A stretch of DNA of 60,000 bases from NCBI GenBank assembly GCA_914767715.1, contig OU612069.1, positions 21,823,387 through 21,883,386 on the forward strand, read 5' to 3'. The position numbers and the translations under genes were made by a program. The notes under the pieces were generated by a model. It saw only the letters and a list, made by a program, of their open reading frames with translations. It made no database searches and was not told where the DNA came from. This DNA comes from Membranipora membranacea (Eukaryota > Bryozoa > Gymnolaemata > Cheilostomatida > Membraniporidae). Shown one piece after another: positions 25,660-40,000 of this stretch; the stretch's first letter is position 1, and each line of letters opens with the position of its first letter.

Positions 25660-26399
25660 CTGTGAAATGTTATGAGAAATAGCACAACCATCAACACAGC
25701 TTGCTCTCATAGCTCGAAGAAGTGGTTTACAAATTGGAGAGAGAAAATCATAGCAAAAGGAATGATTCCTTATTTCTACTTGATTAAATTGATGGCGGAC
25801 ATCAATAACAGAGCTTTTCTGGTGGGGATCCAACCTGACAAGTGTTTTCCGCTTGGATGGAGTAACTTGCCATTGGGCGCATGGATGCCATACTAAGTAA
25901 TACTAAATTAATTCAGGAAATGCATAAAATGACATTTAAACAATGTTATATGAGATAAAAATAATTAAAAGGAAATATTCAATAAATTGGCAGGCATAAA
26001 AAAAACCAAATGGATCAAAAATGAGTTATTTCTATACCACTGACCTCCGTATAAGCCGAAAAGACCTGACAGGCATAAGCTATAAACAATGAGTTTCGAC
26101 ATTCTGGAGCTGCCGATGAACGAAAAGTAATGCAACATGGAAAAGCGGAGGTGTTGAAATGATATAATAGATACTTTTCAGACCCAACCCCGTGTACTGT
26201 TAAAGTTTTACTTGGAAGCAGCCACTATCATAAACCAAATATTTCATCAGTGATTAGAAAATTACGTTTAATTGCACTTTGCAACAACCACACGCCTAGA
26301 AAAGTTTTTCCTGGAATGGGGGAGTCTTCAAATTTAGATATCTGATCAAACATAGGTGTGTATTGTTTGGGTTGAGAAATGCATTGGTTGCTTAGTGAA

Positions 26400-27487
26400 A
26401 GCTGTTTTTGTCAATGACGCCATCCCTGATAACCATTACCATAGACCAAGGTGACTCTTATCAACAAGTGCAAAGGCGTGATTCAAAGTTAGCTAAATAC
26501 CTTTATCAACAGATACTTAACCATTCAAATGAACTCATGTCTGAAATGGTTACAACATCAGAGGAGTGGCTACTCAGCCCAAATTCTAAACCCGGACAAA
26601 TTTTATGTCATGTAATAAGATTCATAAATATCCTTTGGCCAGAATACTATGTAGGTTCTCCCAATTTCCAATGATGTATTTAGGGGTTCAGTCAAGGTGC
26701 AGTTTAATATCCGCACCAACTTTATTCAGAGCAGTTGTAAACTATTTGAGTATACTTTTTCTCAGAAGTTTTTATTCGTACTTTGAAATATACATGTAAA
26801 AGATACACAGATTTTTTTTATCATCACTGTCTATTTTTATTGATGACTTTACCACGCTGCAGCTATTTAATAATATTGTGACAATAAAGGGTCCATTAAA
26901 TTTTGCATAGTATAATTTGCAAGTTTCATCCATATGAATAGCAGTTAACAAATTTCTATATAGTCGCCATGACTGGTGATCACACAATATGGGAAGTTTT
27001 GCATGGTAAGGGTATAATGTCAAAAGATTACATCTTGTCTGTTATGGGGAAAACAGTTGCAGTACAATTACAGATATTAAAATGTCTACTGAAAGCGAAA
27101 GGTGTTTTAAATATATGCTGCACATTGCCATAATATGTTAGTTGCCTTAGCAATTTTTTATGACATAGATTTCCCCAGGCCAAGTTTTCCATCATGGGAG
27201 ATGCGCAAATTGATTATAGTGATGTGATAAAACCTTTTTTCCAAAAAGTTGAGAGAATTTCATTAAATTTATTCGTGATGGAATATTGGTGGTTTGATGG
27301 ATACCATGTTTGCAATAATCATGAGAAAACTACCCCTGTCTTCTCAAATGATATTGCAGTCCTTACCCTCTATATGAAGCACGTCATCAGCTGCGTAGTC
27401 AAAGAAGGGGTACCTTCATCTTTGAAGGCACCAATTTGTCTGTTAAAAATAATGTTCCAGAGCAAAAGGGAGATAATAGAAGTTTAA
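26400..27487 (+). other. Two unexplained plus-strand reading frames between genes A and B
   Basis: Open frames at 26408-26674 (88 codons) and 27194-27487 (97 codons) lie in the 2.4-kb gap between gene B's end and gene A's first known exon. Their residue make-up is protein-like (for example GDAQIDYSDVIKPFFQK), but I recognise no domain, and no splice sites clearly join them. They may be decayed parts of an inserted element. The rest of 25660-28040 is AT-rich with no clear feature. Confidence 0.25.
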
Positions 27488-28040
27488 TAGTGAGAGATTG
27501 CTTTTTTTTTTGCAATTTGTTTTTTTGATCGGTGTGTTAATTACTCTTTTAGTTAAAAATTCTCTCAATTTAGTGTGAAGAACAAGGGTCACTAACAACA
27601 TTAACAAAATATTATTGCTCTGAGAAACCTGTTTGAACACAGGTGACTAAAATAAAATACACAAATCTATGAATATAGAATTTATACATCCATAGACTAT
27701 TAGACTGAGTGAATAATTTAATATTACTTAGTATTTATTTTTCTGGTGTTTGCATTGTTTACAGCTAGACAACTGTATTGTGTTTGAAACACATTTATTA
27801 GTTTGTAGATGTAAAAAAACAAAAGGAATAGATAGATTTATGTTTATCAACAAATGTAGAAATTAATTTGAATTATTAGTTTTGAGAAGAGAGCTAATTT
27901 AATTTTATTTCATTCAGGAACCATCCATTTTGCTAATGATTGAAAATGAAGTACATAAAGTGATAAAAAAATAATTTGCCATTTCAGCTAGAAATTAGTG
28001 CCATTTTTCATAGTTTTATCATTTAATGTGCCTAATAGAC

Positions 28041-31000
28041 CTAGACACACTTATCCTGATTTAGATCATAACGTCCGCTGACGCAGTAAGGTGTAAGTAT
28101 CAACTCAGCTAGAGCTCCGGTCCTTGTCCTCATAGGATAAACCACCCTACAATGATAGACACAAGCATGTCTGATATTTGCATTCAAACATGTTACAAGT
28201 AGGAAAGCTGAAAATATGCAATAGCACAATGATTGATTTTTTAAGTTTTGCGGGCAAATACCTAATACAATCATTCACCTGTAAAACACCAGCGGAGAAG
28301 TGCGAGATTTAAAAAAATGGGAAACACTGAATTGAATTCTTCTCATGGAACACAAATAGTATCACAACATCATTCAGTTTGAACACTCAACACAGGGACT
28401 GATTTGACCTTGATTTGATTGGCTTTCCCTTTTAGCATGTATAATATAACCTGGGAAATTGACTTGTTTACAAAACTACAAGCAGTAATAAAATTCCTTC
28501 AACATCAATGATTTTGGCTCTTCTAGAATGCTACTAGGGACTGGCTAACATTGCAAACCCATTGTTGGCAAAAGAAAGCTAATGATGCTATTCCAGATAT
28601 GGAATTCAATGGTTAGAAACACTGATATATATTCATGGATAAGGGGAAAATATCTGACCCTGAACAGGCACATGGCAATTTAAGTATGAAACTGGAGACA
28701 AATTCTCATCTTTGATTGGTCCAACAGTTCAGGAATGCTACAGCTGACCCCTTGATAACATTTGTCGGGTAGCTTGCCTGAGTTTTCAAAGCTCATTATA
28801 GGGGCGTCAGTCAATGCATAACCTTAAAGCTGACACAAAATTATATAATTATGTAATTTCTGCACAAATAGCCATACAGTGTAATTTACAACTAATCTAT
28901 GAATTCATATCAATGGTTAGAAACCATCTTACGGTGGTTTGAGAGTGATAATCAGTAGGTCGAGGAGAGGAGTACTCATCAATAGCTGCTGTCTCACTCT
29001 ACTGATGAGTTGGCTCGGTGCTCTATAGCTATCTCCTGTTACAGTCACATCGGTGGGCCATTTCACTGTCAGGATATCATTGTGGCAGGAGAAGATTGGC
29101 TTAGTCGTAATGGATGGTTTGTGACACACTGTATAAAATATGAAGATAATTCATCAAACTATGACTCTTGTCCAGTGTAGTGAAGCCTCTCTCGGGGAGG
29201 CCGATATTTTGTGATCTGACCTCAAAGTGTCAAACCCTCCATTTGAGGAAGAAAGTGTAGGTGGCTGCTCACTGACTTTCGCTGCTGGCATTATTTGGCC
29301 AAGAGGATAAGAGGGTCACATAAGCACACCCTTCAGTGTAATTCGAGCGGCCAAAAATACATTAGAAGCACCAGTGTTAGAAGTTGCACCAGTGTTAGAA
29401 GTTGCACCAGTGTTAGAAGTTGCACCAGTGTTAGAAGTTACACAAATGTTAGGAACTTGAAGGAACTGAGTTCCCGCAAAGAAATAAAGAGGGGAAACTA
29501 TTAGACAACAGCTCCCACTGGATTCTGTACAAAACCTGTGTGAAAATGTTACTCTCTTTGGCCAAATAAGAAATCATACTATTACTACAGCTCTGAATGT
29601 CTGCATAAATGTTATATCGATAATTTGATAGAGATATTGCAAAAGTTTTTGAAGGCCTTCCCCGGATACCGTTTGGTTGCTGGCGACCCAGAAAGTACAG
29701 TACCCACAAAGAAAGAAGTCCACTTGGACCACTTGGTAGCCCTATTGATCAGTCATGACCAACATCTCATTCTGTCCATTCAAGACTCGCTTGGTGAAAA
29801 GGAATTCAATCCATGCAATCTGGTTTAATAAAACGGCTGGAAAAATTTATGAAGTATGGAAATATGTGAAAAGAAGTAAATGTACAGATTGAGCATGTTT
29901 GACTTACATCCCCCGCATATATGCTCTATGACAGAGTACCTCTGCTCAGCTACAGTATTGAGTAGATTATTAGTCAAGGAGTGTCTGTAGGCCTCACAAG
30001 TTACATTGTAGTCTGCCTTGATATCCACTCGTTTTCTCAGAGTAGGAGCTAAAAATAATATATAATAAAATAAAATAAAATAAAATATAAAATAATAATT
30101 ATATCTAAATATTGGAGGCGTTGTTAGGTGGGTTGTGAGGTGTGTGGATCAGTGCAGTGGTTAACTAATGTTCAAGATTCCATCCAATTTAGCACTGCTG
30201 AGAAAAGGCCCTTGTCACTTGAGCGTGAACTATTATTGCAAGTCTACATCGCCTCACTGAGAAAAATAAACATAAAATGGCAGGATAGATTTGGGTCACC
30301 AACCAAAACAAGCTGAGGTTATTGGCCAATCTAATAAAGCATATAAACCAGCTCAGAGAACAAAGTCCACTTTCACACATCATATCAAGACATTCGATAA
30401 ACACAAGCTTTTTTTTTGAGCAGAGGTGGTGAGTTATTAGTTATTTTTGCATTACTTTTACAAATCTACCAAGGGAAGATATTATTTTGAATTTTAATAC
30501 TTGATTTTTAGAATGTATTTTTTATTATTGTAAGCATTTTCGGATGAAAATTTGACAATTAAACAAACAAAAAAACAAACAAACAGGTACCTTACGTATA
30601 CTTACTGTAAACCTTGACTATAACTGGGCAGGTGGTCCCTGTAGGATTGTACTTTATGTTGATAGGATATTTGCCAGGGGGTAGAGAAATTGTATACTTA
30701 AACCCAGAGCTTCCGCCCATGTTAAGAACCAGATCGGCTCTTCCTGTGTTTGATGATGCTACGAGAAACTTCGACGGATTCACAGTGTCACAGTCGAGAA
30801 GTTCTAAAATCAGAGGGCAATGATTATTATTCACGAAAACATAGAAGTATAGAAGAGTGAGGTCGGGTAGAACAAAAATTTCTTCCTAATGAGGGTTCAA
30901 AAATCAAATATTATAACTTGTGATTATATATATCATTAGTGATATGGCGGTCAAATCAATGCAGTTGGGACAGTTGCCATAGAAATATGTATTTCATCAC

Positions 31001-34000
31001 AAATATGTTTGGTTTGAACTTAATCCTAAACCAGAACTCTGTCAATCTACGTTTTCCAACTATTTTTCTCAATCGCTCTGCCCTCTTTTCCTATTCATAT
31101 ATTTTGATTTAGTAATCCGCGAGTTTTGCCTCTTCGTGTCAGGAATGGAATGATGGTTAATATCTGCTCACTCAGGCTTAGTCAGCCACATCACTAGTAC
31201 TACCATTCACATGGTAAATATACAAGTAGTTGGTCAAAACAACTCCCCCACCCAGGATCTAACCCTAGACCTCATGATCAGCAGGCCGGAATCTTAGCAT
31301 TGGGCCACTGTATTACTTGTTTTTCCTTCTCCTTGTATAGTAAGGGATAACGGCCCCAATCCATAGGTGATTTATAGCTCTGTTGACACAATTTTCATGC
31401 TATTACCACGTCAAAAATAATTATTGGATTTGGTGTTGAGTGATCTTCATATGGGTTCTTAAAACTGGTGCTTTTATTTGCAGTCATGACAAGAATGGAT
31501 CGTTGCTTGAACTGTGTGACTTTTTGTTTTCTTTGGTGGGTATAAAAGGGTTTTTATTAGGATTCATCAGAAAGCAGAGTAGCACTGCTTCGGACGTATA
31601 AGTACCCGATCCCGACTTTTGGAACCCCTTACAGCCCTACCTTCAAGGATGATATTATCTGTGCCAGAATAACAGTGTATTGTGATAAGTGAATCAAAAT
31701 ACCGAAGCTTGACCAATTTTCTGAATACACAATCTACTGCAGAGTTTCGCCTGGAAAATAAGACAGCCTCGAATTGGACTTACCTCTTGAAGGAGTTGTG
31801 ACAACAGGAACAGGGGTTGTGACGTAATCTGGAAAAAATAATGCAATGTCATAAAGTTAAACCAAAAAGAAACATAACCAAAATGAGTAAAGTAAAGTCT
31901 GACTTCTAGTGGATTAAAAAATATCTTGTAATATCAAAATCAAGTGTCTGAGGAAGGAGTCTTTACCCCAGGCAGTTCTGTATTTAAGGCTGCGATATCT
32001 GCCTGAGGGGAGTTTCTCAAGAAAATTGTTTAAAAAATGTTCGTCATCTTGTATTATCTGCAGGGCCAGGTTCTTTGTTCGTTTTGATATGACAGAATAT
32101 AGGTCCCCAATATCAAGACCTAGTCTGTCGCCCTGCTTAAAAAACTTTCTCAGAGCCTTCTTGTCTCGTGAATTTATACTAGCGAACAAAATAGGTAGGC
32201 AGTAGGTCAGAATGGATACAATAAAACTCTTAAATAACATGCAGGCTAAAGGCTTTGTACTCTGATAATTAAAAGTTCTGATGACAAACATTCTCTGATT
32301 TGCTTTGGATACAACATTATTGACATGATTTTCAAAACCTTATCAAAGAGAACTCCAAAATATTTAACATTGTCACAAAAATCTGTTTTTACACCATTTA
32401 AGAGGGACTGCACACGTGCGATTGTTTACAGCTTCGGGAGGGAAAACTAGAATTTTATTTTTACTAGCTCTAGTTTTCTAGCTTGTCTGTGGACCGCCTT
32501 ATTCTAGAGTAGGACTGTCAGGTTTATCTCGCTGAGTGGAGAAAAGCATCTATTGGGTTTTAGAAGGATTAAGTAATAAGTCGAGTTCTTCGCATAGACC
32601 ACAATACTTCGCATAAACACAGCAATACTTTGTATGGGTTTAATTCTGAGTCTCCCAAAGCAAGATAACACATCCCACTGGTTCAATGGCAGATAACTGA
32701 TTGTCATACTAGTCTAATGGGAGCTAGAATGGATGAAGGGACTGGATCATCATCAATAATAACATACATATCTTTCCTTTCTGATTATATAAATAACAAA
32801 AGTATGGATTGGTCTAAAGAGTGGCCCGATCTTATTACCTGGCAGAACAATAGCAGTACGATTGGCATTGCCCGTAATGTTTGCTGTGCTGTTGCTTGAG
32901 TTTGATCCTGGGCCTAGACTCGGTGACACATAAATCTCATTGGAGAGCTTGAACATCATTCTGCCAGGAATTCCCACATTGGTCAGACGTGGCATTTTGA
33001 GCACTGCCGGTGTACGAGATTGTGGTATAGCATAGAAGTTGATACCATTTCCTGCATCAAATCCAACCTAACGACCAACGAAAACAATAGTGGTGTTCCA
33101 TCTTTAAACTATCAAAGGAAATTGAGCAGGCTGCTTATCAATGTTTTGAGGGCATAGAAAGCAGGGAACAAATTAGAATAACGGGACAGAGATCGGCATA
33201 ATTACCACAATTTAAATTTCACAAATAAAGTTACCTTCTTTTCTGTTTCTTATGTTATTTTATGATTACATGAATGAGAGATGAGTAGCCCTCAGATCAC
33301 ACGCTAGTCTTGGGCATGTCCTGCACTGGTTAGATATATATCTTGTTAAATGTGCCCTACAAACTTGTTGACTTGTATTTCCCTTCTGATGTTTATTCGG
33401 TCAAGTAATGATGCCTTTTTTCTCACCTGGGCTGGTATTGAATCAGAAGCCGTTCCATATGTCCACTCAATCTTATCGTAGATGAATAGTACAAAAGTAC
33501 TCACATCATCTGACACTACAATACCTTGGAATGTATTTCGCTGAAAGTGAAACAAGTCACATAATATATAATGGTAATTAGAAAGTATTCAATTATTCGA
33601 CTTATTTACCCTTCTCGGCCTATTGGCTAAGATCAAAGCGTCACTGCCAACGGGCGACTAGTGCCTGTTCTGGTTTTAGGCAGCTTGCCGAACACTTAAG
33701 TTCAGGAGGTCCTCTATGGCCTCACCTCTAGGATGCATTTTAGTTTTCTAAGATGTATCACACTCTCAGTACGAGGATTTCGGGCAATTTCCTCCCCTCT
33801 TTAGGGGCAGCCCAACCTCTGTTTTGTCATAAACAGGGATTCAACTGGACTGGATTATTGATGACTACTTTGGAGCTTAACACTTTCAAGCCTACATTAT
33901 ATGAGGTGCATTCAGAGTTGAATATTATCCTATGGTGGAGGAAATAATGTGGCATTGTTGCACAACATATGAAACAGGGCTGTTCAAAGTCACCAGCTGT

Positions 34001-37000
34001 TACAAGTAGAAGAACAGGTTCTTTGATACCGATGTTTAGTGCGGAAGAGAGCTAGTTTTAAGATATCCATACCTTGTTACTTGCTGTCTTTCCATGTTGG
34101 AATGCAATCATGTTATCCCATGTTGCGATCAGCATCCATTTGCCGTTGAAGTTTGAATCTAGGCGGTAGGCATTCCTCACTGGAAAGGAAAATTAAAACT
34201 CTAATATACAAATGTCCAAACCCAGTTTGAAGGCATAGTAATGGTCAACCTGTATAGGTCTAGATACTACTCAGGACAAGTTATAAATCATTTATGCTGA
34301 ATTGCTGATATCTCAACTTTGGTGCAATACTGTCTCAGTGGCAGAGTGTTTCTAGATTTGTTGAGAATGCATGCAAGTTTTCAGCTTAAACATTTAATAA
34401 CTCAGCATGTCTCCAACATCTAAAGATATATTTTTTTGTTTCAGTTTCAGGCAGAGAATTTTTGAAGATAGATAAGCCCTATATCGCTGATACGAGTTAT
34501 CTATATTACTTATATAGTTAAATCTATACCAAAGTATCGCCCTACAGAGGAGTAACCATTCATAGGAGAAAAATTCGCCTTTTTGTAGATGCACCCAATA
34601 GCTGATTAATTCAAACTGGCTAACATTTATTCACCCTCTATGCTTTAAATAGGCTCCAACCTAAACAAGCAGAGCTTCAGTGCTAGGAACACTAAGCCAC
34701 TTCCTAGCTAGCTGAATTAAACTCAGCTAATATTTACTCCTCCCAGGTAACATGATAATATATGGTATATCTCACTCACCCTCGTTTGATATTCTCTGAA
34801 GCAGTGTTCGGTTTCTTGTTATTCTGCTGTAGACATCACCTCCGTACCTGGGATCTGCGTCTGCCCAGTAAGGACTTATCAGGGCTGTTTTGGATGGTAG
34901 TGGAAATGCTTGAGGTGTATACTTGACAAATTTTTTCCCCAGTGCAATGTCACCATTTGTGCATACCTGTACGAAAGAATGAAGCACAATTTGGATTTCC
35001 CTGATCATGGATTTCCAGACCATGGAGCTTTGGTCAGCCAATTTATCTGGGTTATCAGAATAGAACATAAATGCTGTTATTCATCATTAATCAGGGCCAT
35101 AGTTTAGAAAAAATATAGGGGAGGCAAAAATCCGAGGTAAGTCCGAAGCATCACCAGAAGAGGTGCTGTAAGCTCCTCCCTGAGCAATTAAAGGCATATA
35201 ATTAGCAAATAGAAATCCCAAGAGAGCTGATTCTGACACGGATTATCCAATTATGTATTTAGCTTTCTAGGGGAGGCAGTGCCTCCCTGCCTCCCTGCCT
35301 CCCCTAGAACTACATGCCTGTTTATTTGTGAGAACTGATATATACTCATGAATTGGGAAACATATCTGACCCTAAACAACCACATGGAAATTTATATATG
35401 GTTATGCGAATGCATAAGTTACATTTGATCGGCCCAAAAGTTCAGTAATGCTACAGCCGTGCTTTTCTAATGCCAGTCCAAATAACGTAGAACATTATAT
35501 AAAAACTAAAATAAATATAACTTACAAATAGTTGAGAGAATCTTTTGCCAAACATGGTGATATTTTGGTTGAACACATCATTACATGCATCGTCTTTCTT
35601 GACTGACACTTGGTCTCCCTGGCGCCTACCATATGGATAAAGGTCATTTATAAACGGTGCCGCTAAAAAAGTTGATAGAAATTCATGAGTTGTGATTGGC
35701 AACGCAATTTTTTGAGAATGTTTCATTTCATTTTCTACGTTTGTAATGGTACCCGTTCAGATCACATCATTATAAGATCAGGAATGGAAAAAAAATACTA
35801 GGCGATGCAAATAAATCGCAACTGATAAAAATGGGGGTAAAACACTTTGGGGTGGGGAGCAGCAGGATCATTGTTGATTAGCACACAAAGGATGTATTGA
35901 ATGTTTGATTCAAGCATGCTGGGATTTCAATATACTGGAGGACATCATAAACATAAAAATATATAGCATCTGCGTTTTTAAACACTCAATAAGTGTTTGA
36001 CCTCCAACGTGTTCAACCAGTTTAACCGTGTATGGTAGTCATGTTGTGAACAAAAACTAAAAACAAGCTGTAAAAGAATTATGTCTAGATGACTCATAAG
36101 GCACAGTTAGTTGTTGATGTTGTTGTGTTTATATGAGTTGTTTGGGTGTATGTACCTGTAGTCTTCATGGTCGTTGGTGTCACTGTTTGCAATCTTAATG
36201 TCTGTGTTGAAGTCGGTATCGAGGCTGTGACAATTTCTGTGACCGATATTGAAAAAGAAAGAATGAGTGTTAAATTTTTCACAGTTTGTTTATGCATTTT
36301 GCTATTATCGAGTGTTATGTTGCAACAATTACAAGTTACAACAGATTATGTTCATTGATAACAGTGTAAGTTAAAAGTAGACACCCCATGGCTTGGAATC
36401 CATTCCAACGATTCCAGCTTAATATAGCTGAATATTAGTACGTCATTGGCTCAAGCTCTTTACATTACCCTAACAAAATTACCCTTCCGTATAGTATATT
36501 GGAACAATGTTAACTTGTGGCAAGCCCCTTAGCTAGGAGCTATGGGGATATTGCAATTTTGCAAGTTCATCATGTTGGAAAAGTTTTGAGGTAGATTTGA
36601 GCCATCGTCATTGTAGATAACTGTTACATATACCAAAAGGCAAATATGGTGCTTACCGCTACAATTTAGTCCATTCCCATCAAAACCTGGTTTGCACCTG
36701 CAGCTATGTCCACCGGCATAGTTGACACAAAACGCATTTGAATCACAGCCATTGTCGGTTCCATTTGAACACTCATTGATATCTGTAAATTACAGAGTCA
36801 TATTTAAAGTGTCTAGGAAAGCAAAAAACAACCACTGTTCATATCAAAGCTATGCCATTGCAATGAACAGAAAAAGTAATTCTTTTCGCACAATTACATT
36901 ATTGAATGATGTAACCAAATTTAAAGTGCGAAAATACAGGGTCTAGAAGGGCCTAAAGAAAGTTATCTCCCCTGTTACGGGTTAACACTTGAATATCTTT

Positions 37001-40000
37001 GACTACGCTACCGTTGCCCAATACTGTTTTTGTATAATTTCTGGTGTATGTATAGCAGCCTGGTAATTGTCCTAGGTAGGCACAGGATAGGCTTACTGTT
37101 ATACCGTAAGTGGATCATCTTTTAAATGTGAATATGTGACAGGCGAGATAACATACTCTAGACCCTTCTAGACCCTGGATTTTCGCACTTAGGTTACAGC
37201 ATTCAATAATGTACTTCTGCGTAAAAATTACTTTTTTTGTTCATTGCAATGGCAAAGCTTTGATTTGAACAGTGGTTGTTTCTTGCTTTCCTAGATATTT
37301 TAATGATTTTCTGTTGAAAGCCTATTTAGGGTCAGGATTGAAACTCTCCGGGATAAAAGTCCCGGAATAGACTAGGTAATTTACTATCAGCTATATCTTA
37401 CAAATTGCAATACAGAAACACATTGAAATTGAAGGGTGGCTTTTAATTGCGCACACTGTTGCGATAGATTTCTTCCCTAAATGTCACTAAGATAGAATAA
37501 GGAAAGTCTTACCAGTACAATTATATCCGTCCCAAGCAAAACCTGTTATGCAATCGCAGCTGTATGCCCCGTAAGTATTGTTACATTTAGCATTTGGACC
37601 ACAGATGTCTGTTGCATTTAAGCACTCGTCAATGTCTGTGAATAGCGAAAGAATTACAGTTAAAACTTCTGATACATGGCAGAATTCATTATGCGTTGAT
37701 TGACAAATTTACAAAATTAGCTGACTATGAGTATGTTATCATTGTCAATGCTATTTGAAATTACTTTGGGTCAATATAACAAAAACAAAATAAAATACAG
37801 GCTGGATGTGCAGAAATGCAAGGCAAAAATGTTATCATTGATGTCCTGCTACATTATGTAGATAGGAATGCACACGTAAAACTATGGTCATGGATTTTGT
37901 TCTCAATGTTATCTCCAGATGAAAGGTCTTTCTTACCCACGCAGCTGAATCCATCTCCACTGAAGCCTAGTTGACAGGAGCAGGAATAACTCCCTATTGT
38001 ATTGGTACAATTGGCATTTGAGTCACAAGAGTCCAAGCTGTCCCAACACTCGTCAATATCTATAAACAAATTTCATTGGATAACCTTTCTGCTGCGGTAG
38101 TTCATCTGAGAGATCCCCTTCTTTCCAAATATTGATGGCTTGCCTCTGAGGCACCTACATTTACTCAGACCTTATGATTTTGAGTAGCACTACCCAGCGC
38201 TATGAATAAATACCATATAGGTGATTAAGAAATATATGAAGGTGTGGCAGATTGTTGGGTTTGTACAGTAGGCCTGCAGTCACCCCAATATCCCAAAGTG
38301 ATATTAGTCTATTCATTTTGTAATCCTGGGTTAAGGCAACTCCTAGTGTGATCGAAATTTTTACACATTAGAGGCTTGAATTGTTGTGCTGTACTTGCAG
38401 TCCGATGTGATGTAAAATTGATGTGTCTGCAGAAAGCATAAATGATAAATTACAAGCATTCGATAAAAACAACTCAAAGCATGCCAAGGGCTGTGTCTTG
38501 CATAGCATCAAAAGCTTGCAAAAATTAGCATGAAACCTAGAGCTGCCAATTTATCAACAATCAACACTTATTTGAGTCTGAATGATCAAGGATCACCAGC
38601 ATCTGGCCATGTGGAGCCAGTTCCAAAAGAGAATGAAGAGGATGCTAAAACCGGTACTTACCCTCACAGAAAGTTCCAATTCCTGTGAAACCTCTGTCAC
38701 ATGAACATGTGAAGCTTCCTGCGGTATTTGTGCAAGATGCATTGGTGTCACAGTTGTTGGTACCATTTACACATTCATTGATGTCTGTAAAATATAGTTA
38801 ATAATGAAGAATCAATATAAGTTAGTAGTTGCAATGATATGGATGGATTCTTGACTTTTATTGCGATTAACTACGGCAAGTGGAGTATATGATAAATATT
38901 CTGATCTATGTAGGACCCAAGGAGCGTTATTAGACAATCATTGTAGTATATAAATGATGTACAGTTAGTTTAATTATCAATCAATGATTCAAAATGACCT
39001 AACTACTAATCTGTCTAGAGACTTTGAAGCTGCAAACCTGAGGAGCTTCTGACAAAATTTCAAAGCCACTGTTGAGCTTTTGAGAGATTTATTTAGATTG
39101 GTCTTAAAGTGAGAAGGTATAGTTTATACTCACCCAGACAAGATTTACCACCATCATCGGAGTGGAAACCTGGTTGACATGTACAGGTAAAGCTCCCTAA
39201 TGTGTTATCACAGGTAGCAAAGTTATCACACCAATCTGTATTGGCAGAACATTCATCCACATCTAAGAAATCCGACGAAAGTGATAAATTTTTGGTTTTA
39301 ACAATCGGTAAAAAGTACATATCCAAACAAATATACATAAGAACATCTTTTTTGGATGGATTGAGCACTGAAAGTACTGAAAGCATCAATTTGAAGTCAA
39401 TGAAAACCTGCAAAGAGATGGCGTCATCTGTAGCCTATTTGACTGCAAATAACCAGTTAATTGAACAGATCTCAGGATTTCTTCTGACCAACATCAAGTC
39501 AACGTTTTAAATAAATGAGTAATCTTGATTTTGCGCACCAATTTAGGATGAGAATGTAAAGGAAATACATTTACCACTTACCAAAGCAGTTTATACCATT
39601 ACTATTGGGACCGTTAAAAGGGGGTTTACATGCGCATTCAAAGACGGTGTCATCATTTGAGCCTCCTGGAACCCCATATGGTAAAAAGCACCTAGCTACT
39701 TCACTAAACGGAATAGATGCATTCACAATGTTTGAGCCACAGTTTTTGCACCAATCAGATCCTGCAAAATAAAATACAAAGTGAGGTTTGCTAGTGAGTA
39801 ATATGCTGTTTGCAATCCAACACAATCATTCAACTCCTGAGTTTACCAAGTAGTTAGGAAGCTAAATTCAGATATTTTGGCACGCGCTAAATCTCTCATT
39901 ATGCCAGTCTCAAAAGTCGATTTTTTCCATTGTGAAAGCTGAAAATTGCAAGCAACTTCACTTTTTGATATTGATAATGACTGCTTCATACATTCAACAG

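Noticed and set aside
28041-28274. Minus frame with a hydrophobic N-terminus running into gene B's last exon
   Set aside because: The upstream part is intron read-through; the acceptor at 28147 and phase agreement with genes A and C define the real exon.
30614-30823. 69-codon plus frame
   Set aside because: It is the antisense shadow of the gene B module exon 30606-30803.
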